Shown here: positions 37,775 through 46,523 of the stretch, piece by piece
Layout of the letters: the number at the start of each line of letters is the position of its first letter
Position numbering within the stretch: the stretch's first letter is position 1
NCBI RefSeq assembly: GCF_000333895.2
Contig: NZ_ANFM02000005.1
Span: forward strand, 1 to 46,550
From: Grimontia indica
GTDB lineage: Bacteria > Pseudomonadota > Gammaproteobacteria > Enterobacterales > Vibrionaceae
DNA length: 46,550 bases
Direction of reading: 5' to 3'
Position numbers and translations under genes: made by a program
Notes under the pieces: generated by a model
Told to the model about the DNA's origin: nothing
What the model saw: the letters and a program-made list of their open reading frames with translations, nothing else
Database searches by the model: none

Positions 37775-38656
37775 TCAGAAGAGTTTGCTCGACCAACCCA
37801 ATTTGGTTCGCAACGTTTTGTAGTAACTGTAATTTTTAGGATGGATAAGCTTCAACAGTGAAGGGCTTCTGTAGATATGTACTTCATCCCCTGGATTAAC
37901 AGGCAAAGAGACCTGACTGTCACAACTGACTTCCAAGGTGCTGCCGTTATCCGGTGAAACCACTAGCTTAATATGCCGTTTAGCGTCGACGACCAAAGGA
38001 CGGCTCGACAGCGTATGCGGGAACATAGGAACGAGTGAAATCGCATCAATGCTCGGTGACAGGATAGGACCACCACCGGAAAGGCTGTAAGCCGTTGAGC
38101 CTGTTGGCGTCGAAATGATAATGCCGTCGGAACGTTGGGAGAAAGCGAAGTTATCGTCGATATAGACTTCAAATTCGATCATGTGGGCGACTTGCCCAGG
38201 GTGAAGCACTGCTTCGTTAAGCGCCGCGTTATGGCTTTTCACCTGACCGTGACGGTGCACCTCTGCTTCAAGCAGGAAGCGGTGATCTTCTATGTACTCA
38301 CCGGACAATACTGACGTCAGGGCATCTTCATATTCATCTGGGTCGAGATCGGTCAAAAAGCCGAGGTTGCCCCGGTTGACACCGATAACGGAAATATCAA
38401 AACGGGAAAGGACACGGGCTGCGCCAAGCATATTTCCATCACCACCAATCACAATCGCCAAATCGGCTTTTGCGCCCAGCGAAAGCAAGTCGTGGAAATC
38501 ATCAGCGGGAATATCGAGGTAATTGTCGAGACGATTGTCGACCAATGTGCGGTAACCCTGTTGGGTCAGCCAGTGATACAGGCTTTCATGGGTTGCTACC
38601 GCTTCTGGATTTCGCGGTTTTCCTACCAAAGCTATAGTGTTAAAACGCTTTGACAT
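37775..38656 (-). CDS. nadK: NAD kinase
   Basis: NadK phosphorylates NAD to NADP with ATP or polyphosphate, in the cytosol. It has 293 residues (E. coli 292). The family motif GGDGN is at 71-75, followed by [11 protein letters not shown], the NE motif in NEAVLH, and [17 protein letters not shown]. The same frame stays open upstream for over 200 codons, but that part is antisense to grpE. The start at 38656 ([13 protein letters not shown]) matches the family and has AGGAT seven bases ahead. Divergent from grpE, as in E. coli and vibrios. Confidence 0.96.
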   Translation of the reverse strand: MSKRFNTIALVGKPRNPEAVATHESLYHWLTQQGYRTLVDNRLDNYLDIPADDFHDLLSLGAKADLAIVIGGDGNMLGAARVLSRFDISVIGVNRGNLGFLTDLDPDEYEDALTSVLSGEYIEDHRFLLEAEVHRHGQVKSHNAALNEAVLHPGQVAHMIEFEVYIDDNFAFSQRSDGIIISTPTGSTAYSLSGGGPILSPSIDAISLVPMFPHTLSSRPLVVDAKRHIKLVVSPDNGSTLEVSCDSQVSLPVNPGDEVHIYRSPSLLKLIHPKNYSYYKTLRTKLGWSSKLF

Positions 38657-38734
38657 CTTATTGATCCTGCACAGTTTAGTGGCTTGAGTATAAGTGATTG
38701 CCCTACACTTGTCGTGCATTGCGGCAAGAGACAC

Positions 38735-38763
38735 CTTGAAACGTGACCATTCATCCCCATAAT
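38735..38763 (+). promoter_or_regulatory. Sigma-32 heat-shock promoter of grpE
   Basis: CTTGAAA (38735-38741) and CCCCATAAT (38755-38763) are separated by 13 bases. This is a near-perfect match to the E. coli sigma-32 consensus (CTTGAAA, 13-15 bases, CCCCAT-T). It lies about 80 bases before the grpE start. Confidence 0.92.
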
Positions 38764-38840
38764 AAGCAAAACCGTCGAGATTGATGCCCCAATCCTTGAG
38801 ATTTTTGGGGTTCAACACAGTGTATTGTGTCGGAGAGAGC

Positions 38841-39446
38841 ATGAGCAAAGAAGAAAACAAGATCCAGGAAGAAGAATTGCAAAACGAAGCAGTGGAAGCA
38901 CAGGCTGAAGAAAATGCCCTTGATGCTGAAACTGATGCAATGATTAGCCGGATCACTGAGCTTGAAGCTGCACTTGAAGCAAGTGAAGCGACAGTGAAAG
39001 AGCAACAAGACAGCGTACTGCGCGCACGTGCGGATATTGAAAATATGCGTCGTCGTACCGAGCAGGAAATCGACAAAGCACGTAAGTTTGCTCTGGAGCG
39101 TTTCGCGAATGAACTGCTTCCTGTTATCGACAACATGGAACGCGCAGTAGAGATGGCGGACAAAGAAAATGACGCCCTCAAGCCGATGATCGAAGGCGTT
39201 GAGCTAACGCTGAAGACCATGAAAGATGCAGTGGAAAAGTTCGGCCTGAAAGAGCTGAACCCACACGGCGAACCGTTCAATCCAGAATTCCATCAGGCAA
39301 TGTCTATTCAGGAAAGCGCAGATCACGAGCCAAATACTGTGATGTTCGTTATGCAGAAAGGCTATGAACTGAATGGTCGTGTTGTTCGTCCTGCCATGGT
39401 AATGGTTTCAAAAGCCGCTGCTGGTAACGTGAACGAGCAGGCATAA
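38841..39446 (+). CDS. grpE: Nucleotide exchange factor GrpE
   Basis: GrpE releases ADP from DnaK, completing the DnaK-DnaJ-GrpE chaperone cycle. It has 201 residues (E. coli 197). A long acidic N-terminal helix (about 10-90) is followed by [21 protein letters not shown] and the C-terminal beta domain with NPEFHQAMS and [18 protein letters not shown]. The frame is open from 38781, but the ATG at 38841, with GGAGAGA just before it, matches the family start. It is followed by its own terminator and then dnaK. Confidence 0.97.
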   Translation: MSKEENKIQEEELQNEAVEAQAEENALDAETDAMISRITELEAALEASEATVKEQQDSVLRARADIENMRRRTEQEIDKARKFALERFANELLPVIDNMERAVEMADKENDALKPMIEGVELTLKTMKDAVEKFGLKELNPHGEPFNPEFHQAMSIQESADHEPNTVMFVMQKGYELNGRVVRPAMVMVSKAAAGNVNEQA

Positions 39447-39460
39447 GACCGAATTTAAGG

Positions 39461-39487
39461 AAAAACCCGCTTTTTGCGGGTTTTTTT
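39461..39487 (+). terminator. Terminator of grpE
   Basis: AAAAACCCGC and GCGGGTTTTT pair around a TTTTT loop, ending in a T(7) run, 14 bases after the grpE stop. grpE is therefore separate from dnaKJ. Confidence 0.92.
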
Positions 39488-39568
39488 CATTTCAGGCCTT
39501 GAAAGCCAATAAGTCGCCCTTATTTAAGGTGCATCAAAAAGAAAATTTAAAAATTTTTCTTGTGCAGG

Positions 39569-39595
39569 GTTGAACCCTAAACCGCGACCCCCATA
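39569..39595 (+). promoter_or_regulatory. Sigma-32 heat-shock promoter of dnaK
   Basis: GTTGAAC (39569-39575) and CCCCAT (39589-39594) are 13 bases apart, matching the sigma-32 pattern with one or two changes in the -35. The -10 lies in the 12-base palindrome CCCATATATGGG (39590-39601). dnaK starts about 50 bases further on. Confidence 0.85.
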
Positions 39596-39644
39596 TATGG
39601 GTTAACGCAACATAGACGTAAGACGAATTTTCGGAGAAAACCAA

Positions 39645-41561
39645 ATGGGTAAGATCATTGGTATCGACTTGGGTACTACCAACTCATGTGTAGCAGTACT
39701 GGACGGTGACAAGCCACGCGTAATCGAAAACGCAGAGGGCGATCGCACAACGCCATCAATCATCGCGTACACCCAGGACGGTGAAACTCTGGTAGGTCAG
39801 CCAGCAAAACGTCAGGCAGTGACCAACCCAGAAAACACGCTGTTTGCAATCAAACGACTGATCGGTCGTCGCTTCGAAGACGAAGAAGTTCAGCGTGATA
39901 TCGAAATCATGCCTTACAAAATCGTTAAGGCTGACAACGGCGATGCATGGGTAGAAGCTAAAGGCCAGAAAATGGCAGCTCCTCAGGTTTCAGCTGAAGT
40001 CCTGAAGAAAATGAAGAAAACTGCAGAAGACTTCCTGGGTGAAGAAGTAACTGGCGCAGTTATCACAGTACCTGCGTACTTCAACGACGCACAGCGCCAG
40101 GCGACTAAAGACGCTGGCCGCATCGCGGGTCTGGAAGTTAAACGTATTATCAACGAACCAACTGCTGCTGCACTGGCTTACGGCCTGGACAAGCAAGGTG
40201 GTGACCGCACTATCGCAGTTTACGACCTGGGTGGTGGTACTTTCGATATCTCTATCATCGAGATTGACGAAGTTGACGGCGAGAAGACGTTCGAAGTACT
40301 GGCAACCAACGGTGATACTCACCTGGGTGGTGAAGACTTCGATAACCGCATGATCAACTACCTGGTTGACGAGTTCAAAAAAGACCAAGGCATCGACCTG
40401 CGTAAAGATCCACTGGCAATGCAGCGTCTGAAAGAAGCAGCTGAGAAAGCGAAGATTGAACTGTCTTCTGCACAGCAAACTGACGTGAACCTGCCATACA
40501 TCACTGCAGATGCGACTGGTCCTAAGCACATGAACGTTAAAGTGACCCGTGCGAAGCTGGAGTCACTGGTTGAAGATCTGGTTCAACGTTCACTGGAGCC
40601 ACTGAAAGTTGCACTGGCTGACGCAGACCTGTCTGTAAACGACATCAACGACGTAATCCTGGTTGGTGGTCAGACTCGTATGCCAATGGTTCAAGCGAAA
40701 GTTGCTGAATTCTTTGGTAAAGAAGCACGTAAAGACGTGAACCCTGACGAAGCAGTTGCAGTTGGTGCAGCGGTTCAGGGCGGTGTACTGGCAGGTGACG
40801 TGAAAGACGTTCTGCTGCTGGACGTAACGCCACTGTCTCTGGGTATCGAAACCATGGGCGGCGTGATGACTAAGCTCATCGAGAAGAACACCACTATCCC
40901 TACTAAGGCGAACCAAGTGTTCTCTACTGCTGAAGACAACCAAAGTGCAGTAACGATTCACGTACTGCAAGGTGAGCGTAAGCAGGCGACGTACAACAAG
41001 TCTCTGGGTCAATTCAACCTGGAAGGCATCAACCCAGCACCACGTGGCATGCCACAAATCGAAGTTATCTTCGACCTGGATGCTGACGGTATCCTGCACG
41101 TATCTGCGAAAGACAAGAGCACAGGTAAAGAGCAGAAGATCACTATCCAGGCATCGGGCGGTCTGAGCGACGACGAAATCGAGAAAATGGTTCAGGAAGC
41201 GGAAGCGAACAAAGAAGCAGACAAGAAGTTCGAAGAACTGGCGTCTGCGCGCAACCAAGCTGACCAAATGGTTCACGGTACTCGCAAGCAAATCGAAGAA
41301 GCAGGCGACGCACTGCCAGCTGACGAGAAAGAGAAGATCGAAGCAGCAATCAGCGAGCTGGAAGAAGCACGTAAAGGCGAAGATAAAGAAGCTATCGACG
41401 CAAAAGTGCAGGCACTGATCGCAGCATCTCAGAAGCTGATGGAAGTGGCTCAGCAGCAAGCACAAGCTGCGCAAGCTCAAGACGCCGGTGCAGAGCAAAC
41501 TAAGCAAGACGACGACGTTGTTGATGCTGAGTTTGAAGAAGTAAAAGACGACAAAAAATAA
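39645..41561 (+). CDS. dnaK: Molecular chaperone DnaK (Hsp70)
   Basis: DnaK is the ATP-dependent Hsp70 chaperone. It has 638 residues, the same as E. coli. The actin-like ATPase domain carries [51 protein letters not shown] and [13 protein letters not shown]. The linker [16 protein letters not shown] is followed by the substrate domain, the helical lid and the acidic C-terminal tail ([17 protein letters not shown]), which binds substrates and partners. Codon use is strongly biased, as expected for a very highly expressed gene. dnaJ follows after 174 bases that contain two hairpins. Confidence 0.98.
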   Translation: MGKIIGIDLGTTNSCVAVLDGDKPRVIENAEGDRTTPSIIAYTQDGETLVGQPAKRQAVTNPENTLFAIKRLIGRRFEDEEVQRDIEIMPYKIVKADNGDAWVEAKGQKMAAPQVSAEVLKKMKKTAEDFLGEEVTGAVITVPAYFNDAQRQATKDAGRIAGLEVKRIINEPTAAALAYGLDKQGGDRTIAVYDLGGGTFDISIIEIDEVDGEKTFEVLATNGDTHLGGEDFDNRMINYLVDEFKKDQGIDLRKDPLAMQRLKEAAEKAKIELSSAQQTDVNLPYITADATGPKHMNVKVTRAKLESLVEDLVQRSLEPLKVALADADLSVNDINDVILVGGQTRMPMVQAKVAEFFGKEARKDVNPDEAVAVGAAVQGGVLAGDVKDVLLLDVTPLSLGIETMGGVMTKLIEKNTTIPTKANQVFSTAEDNQSAVTIHVLQGERKQATYNKSLGQFNLEGINPAPRGMPQIEVIFDLDADGILHVSAKDKSTGKEQKITIQASGGLSDDEIEKMVQEAEANKEADKKFEELASARNQADQMVHGTRKQIEEAGDALPADEKEKIEAAISELEEARKGEDKEAIDAKVQALIAASQKLMEVAQQQAQAAQAQDAGAEQTKQDDDVVDAEFEEVKDDKK

Positions 41562-41582
41562 GACTGGATAACATCCCAGAAG

Positions 41583-41614
41583 CAGGTCTTGCGACTGAAA
41601 AGCAGCAAGACCTG
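41583..41614 (+). other. Hairpin between dnaK and dnaJ (first)
   Basis: CAGGTCTTGC and GCAAGACCTG form a perfect 10-bp stem with a 12-base loop, beginning 22 bases after the dnaK stop. It has no T run. It may protect the dnaK 3' end or reduce read-through into dnaJ. Confidence 0.65.
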
Positions 41615-41644
41615 AATCGAAAGATTTAACCATTTTTATTTCGC

Positions 41645-41676
41645 ACGGGCGCAGGAGGATTTTCTCCTTCGCCCGT
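41645..41676 (+). other. Hairpin between dnaK and dnaJ (second)
   Basis: ACGGGCG and CGCCCGT pair, with inner AGGAG and CTCCT continuing the stem after one mismatch, around a loop of about 6 bases. There is no T run after it. With the first hairpin it could act as an attenuator or processing site giving less DnaJ than DnaK. Confidence 0.6.
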
Positions 41677-41735
41677 AGTTGTATGATACGGGGCTAACTT
41701 TTTTGCCCGGTATAGAAGCAGGTGACAAGCAAAAC

Positions 41736-42875
41736 ATGTCAAATCGTGATTTTTATGAAGTGCTTGGCGTAAGCCGCGACGCCAGTGAGCGTGACATCAA
41801 AAAGGCGTACAAGCGTCTTGCGATGAAGTACCACCCGGATAAAAACCCAGGTGATGAAACGGCAGCCGAGAAATTTAAAGAAGTGAAGCTGGCGTACGAA
41901 ATCCTCACAGACGATCAAAAACGCGCAGCTTATGACCAATACGGCCATGCAGCCTTTGAACAAGGTGGAATGGGCGGTGGCGGTGGCTTCGGTGGCGGCG
42001 CAGACTTCAGCGATATCTTTGGTGACGTGTTTGGCGACATCTTTGGTGGTGGTCGCCGTGGCGGTCAGGCACGTGCCCAGCGTGGCGCAGACCTTCGCTA
42101 CAACATGGAGCTTTCTTTAGAAGAAGCAGTCCGTGGTGTGACCAAAGAGATTGATGTCCCGACTTACGTAAGCTGTGACCCATGTGGTGGCAGTGGTGCA
42201 AAACCAGGCTCATCGCCACAAACGTGTGGAACCTGTCACGGCCAAGGCCAAGTGCAGATGCGTCAAGGCTTCTTTGCTGTACAGCAAACCTGTCCAACCT
42301 GTCACGGTCGCGGCAAAATCATCAAAGACCCTTGCGATAGCTGTCATGGCCAAGGCCGTGTTCAGAAGACCAAGACCCTTAGCGTGAAAATCCCTGCAGG
42401 CGTAGACACGGGTGACCGTATTCGTCTAACAGGTGAAGGTGAAGCCGGAGAATTTGGCGCACCAGCCGGCGATTTGTATGTACAGGTACACGTGCGTGAT
42501 CATCACATCTTCACCCGTGACGGCAACAACTTGTACTGCGAAGTACCAGTAAGCTTTACGATGGCAGCATTGGGCGGCGAAGTAGAAGTACCAACACTGG
42601 ACGGACGCGTGAATCTGAAGGTTCCGACAGAAACTCAAACTGGCCGTATGTTCCGCATGCGTGGCAAGGGGGTGCAGTCAGTGCGTGGTGGTGGCCTTGG
42701 CGACCTGATCTGTAAATTGGTGGTAGAAACCCCGGTTAACCTCAGCAGCAAACAAAAAGAATTGTTGCGTGAGTTCGAAGAATCACTGGGTGGCAGTGCC
42801 GCGAAAAAGCACAAGCCTAAATCAGAAGGCTTCTTCGATGGCGTGAAGAAATTCTTTGACGATCTGACCAGCTAA
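41736..42875 (+). CDS. dnaJ: Co-chaperone DnaJ (Hsp40)
   Basis: DnaJ delivers substrates to DnaK and stimulates its ATPase. It has 379 residues (E. coli 376). The J domain (1-70) has the HPD tripeptide in [11 protein letters not shown]. It is followed by a Gly/Phe-rich region ([20 protein letters not shown]), then the zinc domain with four CxxCxGxG repeats ([32 protein letters not shown]) and the C-terminal substrate domains. The frame is open from 41679, but the ATG at 41736 ([12 protein letters not shown]) is the family start, with AGGTGA upstream. Confidence 0.97.
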   Translation: MSNRDFYEVLGVSRDASERDIKKAYKRLAMKYHPDKNPGDETAAEKFKEVKLAYEILTDDQKRAAYDQYGHAAFEQGGMGGGGGFGGGADFSDIFGDVFGDIFGGGRRGGQARAQRGADLRYNMELSLEEAVRGVTKEIDVPTYVSCDPCGGSGAKPGSSPQTCGTCHGQGQVQMRQGFFAVQQTCPTCHGRGKIIKDPCDSCHGQGRVQKTKTLSVKIPAGVDTGDRIRLTGEGEAGEFGAPAGDLYVQVHVRDHHIFTRDGNNLYCEVPVSFTMAALGGEVEVPTLDGRVNLKVPTETQTGRMFRMRGKGVQSVRGGGLGDLICKLVVETPVNLSSKQKELLREFEESLGGSAAKKHKPKSEGFFDGVKKFFDDLTS

Positions 42876-42895
42876 CAGTCAGAGAGAGAAAAATG

Positions 42896-42923
42896 AAAAA
42901 CCGGCGAATTCGCCGGTTTTTTT
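42896..42923. terminator. Bidirectional terminator between dnaJ and the pilin gene
   Basis: A perfect palindrome with AAAAACCGGCGAA and TTCGCCGGTTTTT arms, followed by more T bases. Its right end reaches into the stop codon of the convergent minus-strand pilin gene. Confidence 0.92.
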
Positions 42924-43374
42924 ATATCCAGCATTTGCTGTTGTCAGAGATGGCACTCGCATCTTTTTTGAAATTAAGCTGCTCTGATGCAGCATTAATG
43001 ACCATGGTATGACAGTCAGTATCTTTATCCTGTCTAGAAGTGGATTTGGGTTTTGCTTGGATCTTGTAAACATTGTTGCCAGAACCGCCTATTGTAATTG
43101 AGAAATCATAGTCATCAGAAACCTGGCATTTTGCGCAAACTAACGTGGTATTCGTTGGGTAGCTACCTGTTGACGTAAAAGTTTGCTCGATGTGGGTCTG
43201 TAACTGATACAAGTCCACCTGAACTCTACTGCGCTCTGACTTAATCAAATAATCCCCCACGGCTGGGACCGCAATCGTAGTGATGGCACCGATGATGGCC
43301 ACGGCAATCAAGATTTCGATCAACGTCATACCTAGATGTAATGTCTTAGTTCTCAGCGTCATTTTTTGGTTCAC
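42922..43374 (-). CDS. Type IV pilin-like protein, PilE-like
   Basis: The 150-residue protein has a class III (type IV prepilin) leader. The basic 15-residue leader ends in Gly15 and is followed by MTLIEILIAVAIIGAITTIAVPAV, with the conserved Glu at +5 (Glu20). The rest is a small soluble domain with four cysteines (VCAKC near the middle; two near the C-terminus, one in the final CWI) that could form two disulphides. It should be cleaved and methylated by PilD and assembled in a type IV pilus. It is divergent from the fimU-like gene and convergent with dnaJ. In V. cholerae a pilE-like minor pilin sits at the same place after dnaJ. A second ATG at residue 5 is also possible as start. Confidence 0.88.
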   Translation of the reverse strand: MNQKMTLRTKTLHLGMTLIEILIAVAIIGAITTIAVPAVGDYLIKSERSRVQVDLYQLQTHIEQTFTSTGSYPTNTTLVCAKCQVSDDYDFSITIGGSGNNVYKIQAKPKSTSRQDKDTDCHTMVINAASEQLNFKKDASAISDNSKCWI

Positions 43375-43465
43375 TATGCGGAAAATCCATTTTTATTCCA
43401 GAGACCTACGGTATCGCCGTTGATAGTATGGAAACAAGGTACAGCGGACGCTAAAGGAATTTGTT

Positions 43466-44005
43466 GTGAGATATTGGAATCTACAGCGCGGATTTAGCTT
43501 AATTGAAATGATAACGACGGTGTCGGTATTGGCAGTCGTCACAGCGGTAGCTGTGCCAACCTATGTCTCTTCCCACAAAGCGGCTGTTGTTGAAAGCAAG
43601 GCCTCCCAATTGCTTTCCGTACTGGAAGTTGGACAGTCAGAGTCTCTAAGGCGCCATCGCAACATTTATGTTCACTATGTTCCTTCAAGTGCAACGGATA
43701 ACGGGTGTATTGGGCTTAGTGAAAAATCCGAAGTCGCAAACTTCAGCTGTTCTGATAGTGAAGGTCTGCAGAAGGTTATTTTGGAGAAAGGGGCGATGGT
43801 TAATGTCCAAGAGCCTGCACTTACAGATCCAGCAAAACTTTTCTATTTCTCTCCTATATCCGGCATGCCTTCAAATGACAAAACGGTGAAGCTAGCGCAT
43901 GGAGAAGAAACAGGCAAAGAATCAGGGATTATGATCCGCAGGTATGTCGGATTGAAAGGGTGTAGCAATACCGCTGTGACCGGTTGGGAATCGTGTCCAT
44001 CATGA
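43466..44005 (+). CDS. Minor pilin, FimU/FimT-like (GspH family)
   Basis: The 179-residue protein has the prepilin leader MRYWNLQRG cleaved before FSLIEMITTVSVLAVVTAVAVP, with Glu at +5. The soluble domain has four cysteines and the GspH/FimT character. Such minor pilins prime pilus assembly and can bind DNA in transformable bacteria. The start is GTG with AAAGGA six bases ahead. The stop overlaps the pilW-like start (ATGA). It is the first gene of a four-gene minor pilin operon. Confidence 0.87.
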   Translation: MRYWNLQRGFSLIEMITTVSVLAVVTAVAVPTYVSSHKAAVVESKASQLLSVLEVGQSESLRRHRNIYVHYVPSSATDNGCIGLSEKSEVANFSCSDSEGLQKVILEKGAMVNVQEPALTDPAKLFYFSPISGMPSNDKTVKLAHGEETGKESGIMIRRYVGLKGCSNTAVTGWESCPS

Positions 44006-44658
44006 GACGTACCCGCGGTTATACACTGGTAGAAATGATGGTTGGTGTGACCGTCAGCTTGATTGTCATGGCTTCCTCTCTGGCGCTTTTTACCATCAAT
44101 ACCGAATTTGGGACCAAGCAACTTCAAAACGACTTTCTGAGATCCCAATTAAACATCGTCGCAGACACGATGAAAAATGAGATAGCACGTGCAGGGTTTT
44201 GCTACGACTGCACGTCGATGAACCCTTTTATTAAGAATGACGAGGCAGGTGCTTCATCATCTGTATTGATTGATGACAGCGCTTCGAAGGTTGAGGGCGG
44301 GGAATGTATCCGGTTTGCCTATAACCACGATAAACGTTCCGGTGCTATAGCAATCAATAAAGATGACGCTAAAGGATATCGATTAGGCAAGGATAGCAAA
44401 AACAATTCGGTAATCGAGGTTTACGAAAACTGGGATGCGTTAGCGAATTGGAAATGTGACAGTGGCTATTGGCGAGATATGACATTTGACCGGTTGGTCA
44501 TTGAGAGCCTTATTTTTAAACGCACTTTCCTACAAGGAGTCGCATCGACCAACAAGGCCCAAATGGTTGATGTGACCATCACTGCATCATTGAAAAATGA
44601 TAGCTCAATCAAAGATACCGTGAATTTCACCGTATCACTTCCGAATGTGGATGGCTAA
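44002..44658 (+). CDS. Minor pilin, PilW-like
   Basis: The 218-residue protein has a short leader MRRTRG before YTLVEMMVGVTVSLIVMASSLALF, with Glu at +5. The soluble part has four cysteines and resembles PilW/GspJ-type minor pilins, which form the pilus-tip complex with PilV and PilX. The frame is open from a TTG at 43984, but the ATG at 44002 gives a normal leader and overlaps the previous stop codon. It is followed after 5 bases by the pilX-like gene. Confidence 0.87.
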   Translation: MRRTRGYTLVEMMVGVTVSLIVMASSLALFTINTEFGTKQLQNDFLRSQLNIVADTMKNEIARAGFCYDCTSMNPFIKNDEAGASSSVLIDDSASKVEGGECIRFAYNHDKRSGAIAINKDDAKGYRLGKDSKNNSVIEVYENWDALANWKCDSGYWRDMTFDRLVIESLIFKRTFLQGVASTNKAQMVDVTITASLKNDSSIKDTVNFTVSLPNVDG

Positions 44659-44663
44659 CAAGC

Positions 44664-46028
44664 ATGAACAGTCAAAAAGGAATGGCAACCCTCGCTGTAG
44701 TCAGCGGCATTTTGCTCATTGTTGCTTTGTTCGCGGTTTCGGTTGCGAACTCTGGGCTAGCCGACGTTAAGAATACGCAAAACCAGATTTTGGATGCAAA
44801 GCAAAGAGCGAGTGCAAAGGCCGGATTGGACTGTGCGATTTCTGTGTTTGAGCAGAATGGACCGACAGCAGTTTCACTAAGTGACGGAAGTTTTGGAACC
44901 ACTATTTCTGACAACTGTAGAGAAAAGACTGGCAGCCAAATTGTGCTTTCTGGTACAGAAAGTCCATGGTTGTTAACGTCTTCTTCAGGCTATGCAACGT
45001 ATAGCGCTATGGTCAGTGGAGGCGGGGGGACTGCATCTGCCTTCAAAACTTCTGGTAGCTTGGTTATAGAGGGAGGTAACTCCTGGGTACCAGCCAAAGG
45101 GGCTCATGTAGGTAAGGAAGGGCAAATCAATATTTATGAGTGTTTAGCTATAGTTGCTGGTGGGGACGTTACTATTGATACCGGCGACTCGAACGCTACT
45201 TTCCAATCAGAATTGCTGGCTACCAATTTAGAGCAGTGCAAAGAAGGTTTCAGTACAACTGTCGCATCGAAAACTCGAAAGATGAATGACTTCGAGTCTG
45301 ACATTTTGTATCAGCAACCCAATATGAACCTCTTCAAAGATAAGTTTCAAGAACCCAAAAGTAACTGGGAAAAAGTGAGGGATGACTTTGACGCAGTGTT
45401 CAGTACTTCGGGTACTACGACTATAGACAATGGTAACGGTACAGAGACAGTAAAAAGTAATGTCGAGCTATGTGGGAAGACGATTACGAATAAGAGAAAT
45501 AGCATAGTTGCGGGGGCAGGGCACGCTCCAGGCAAATTGGTAACAGTTTGGGTCGATGGGGATTGCAATATGGCTGGAGTGGCTAGCGATAGTGTCAATC
45601 CTGTATTTATCGTGGTGAAAGATGGAGTGATTGCCTACAGCGGTGCTTTGGCCAATTTCAATGGTTCTATTTTTCAATTTAATCATGAAAGAAATGACTT
45701 CCAAAACTCATGGCTGGATGTCAGCGAGTCGACTGACGATGAAGGAAATAAGGTAACTAACGTTTCTTGTACATCGGGTCCAATGGCAACTTTTTGTGAT
45801 TTGTTTAATGAGCCTGATGCATTAGGAATGGAAGTGGATAACTGGAAATATCTTCCTTTTCTATTCCATGGCTCCTTTGAAACAAAAGGCAGTTACATTG
45901 TGGACGTAGAAAAAGGAACGTCAAAGGTCTTTGGCGCTTTCAAACCAGGGTACGATGAAAGCATCGATGATGATGAATTCTTTCCCTCTGAGCCAAAGCT
46001 GGTAAAAGGAAGTATTCATGACTTCTAA
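44664..46028 (+). CDS. Large PilX-like minor pilin
   Basis: The 454-residue protein starts MNSQKG|MATLAVVSGILLIVALFAVSV, a prepilin-like segment without the conserved Glu at +5 (Ala instead), as is usual for PilX/GspK-type proteins. It is more than twice the size of Pseudomonas PilX (about 195). The remainder, from about 100 on, is a long secreted domain with scattered cysteines, many Ser/Thr/Gly/Asn residues, and stretches such as GGDVTIDTGDSNATFQSE and VFIVVKDGVIAYSGALANFNG that suggest beta-helix-like repeats. I do not recognise this domain. By position it should be part of the pilus-tip complex, perhaps as an adhesin. Base composition is somewhat richer in A and T than in the flanking core genes. 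It overlaps the pilV-like gene by 11 bases. Confidence 0.82.
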   Translation: MNSQKGMATLAVVSGILLIVALFAVSVANSGLADVKNTQNQILDAKQRASAKAGLDCAISVFEQNGPTAVSLSDGSFGTTISDNCREKTGSQIVLSGTESPWLLTSSSGYATYSAMVSGGGGTASAFKTSGSLVIEGGNSWVPAKGAHVGKEGQINIYECLAIVAGGDVTIDTGDSNATFQSELLATNLEQCKEGFSTTVASKTRKMNDFESDILYQQPNMNLFKDKFQEPKSNWEKVRDDFDAVFSTSGTTTIDNGNGTETVKSNVELCGKTITNKRNSIVAGAGHAPGKLVTVWVDGDCNMAGVASDSVNPVFIVVKDGVIAYSGALANFNGSIFQFNHERNDFQNSWLDVSESTDDEGNKVTNVSCTSGPMATFCDLFNEPDALGMEVDNWKYLPFLFHGSFETKGSYIVDVEKGTSKVFGAFKPGYDESIDDDEFFPSEPKLVKGSIHDF

Positions 46029-46452
46029 CAAAGGCTTTTCACTTGTCGAGACGCTTATCGCTATATTGGTCGTTGTTTTGTCTGGTGTTGGAACGTTAAA
46101 GCTATATAGCCACCTAGAAGTCGAGAAGGCGAACGCACTTATGTTTGTTGAGGCAAAGCAAATTGCGGAGTCTCAGATTGCTTTACTGCAAACATTGAAT
46201 ACCACAGGTTCAGATTGCGAAGGCAAAACGGTAGAAAACATTCAAAGCTGTCAGCTAACACTGAACGAAGGCTCTCTATATAGTCTTTCAGTGACGCCCA
46301 CAAAAACGCTTCAACACACGCCAGCTGGTGGTGTGGCCGCAACCTATGCCAAGATAATGGATGTTAAAGTCAGCTGGAATGACAGAAATGGCACTGCTCA
46401 AAGCCTTTCTCTCCCGATTTCTGTGTCTAAATTCACCAACCTGCTGGATTAG
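46018..46452 (+). CDS. Minor pilin, PilV-like
   Basis: The 144-residue protein has the leader MTSNKG before FSLVETLIAILVVVLSGVGTLKLY, with Glu at +5, as in PilV/GspI-type minor pilins. Two cysteines lie in SDCEGKTVENIQSCQ. It is the last gene of the minor pilin operon, and its start lies inside the end of the pilX-like gene. No pilY1 gene follows; the next element is an rRNA-type promoter. Confidence 0.86.
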   Translation: MTSNKGFSLVETLIAILVVVLSGVGTLKLYSHLEVEKANALMFVEAKQIAESQIALLQTLNTTGSDCEGKTVENIQSCQLTLNEGSLYSLSVTPTKTLQHTPAGGVAATYAKIMDVKVSWNDRNGTAQSLSLPISVSKFTNLLD

Positions 46453-46453
46453 T

Positions 46454-46475
46454 GAACGGTTAATCGTTTTTTGTG
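46454..46475 (+). terminator. Possible terminator after the pilin operon
   Basis: AACG and CGTT flank GTTAAT, a short weak stem, followed by T(6)GTGAT(7). It may end the pilin transcript; the T/A-rich stretch could equally serve as an upstream promoter element for the next promoter. Confidence 0.4.
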
Positions 46476-46495
46476 ATTTTTTTCGCAAAAAGCCC

Positions 46496-46523
46496 TTGCC
46501 AGAATCCGAGACCTCCCTATAAT
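46496..46523 (+). promoter_or_regulatory. rRNA operon P1-type promoter
   Basis: TTGCCA (46496-46501) and TATAAT (46518-46523) are 16 bases apart. The following GCGCCCCATCGACACGG is very close to the start region of E. coli rrn P1 promoters (GCGCCACCACTGACACGG), including the GC-rich discriminator linked to stringent control. An AT-rich stretch lies upstream, as in UP elements. The rRNA or tRNA genes it drives would lie beyond the right edge. Confidence 0.85.

Noticed and set aside
38657-39280. More than 200 codons of open frame upstream of nadK on the minus strand
   Set aside because: It is antisense to grpE, is low-complexity and Ser-rich, and nadK from 38656 already has the full family length and a ribosome-binding site.
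40590-41633. 347-codon open frame opposite dnaK
   Set aside because: It is a shadow caused by the strong codon bias of dnaK. It is Cys/Phe/Leu-rich with no recognisable domain, and the sense frame is unquestionable.
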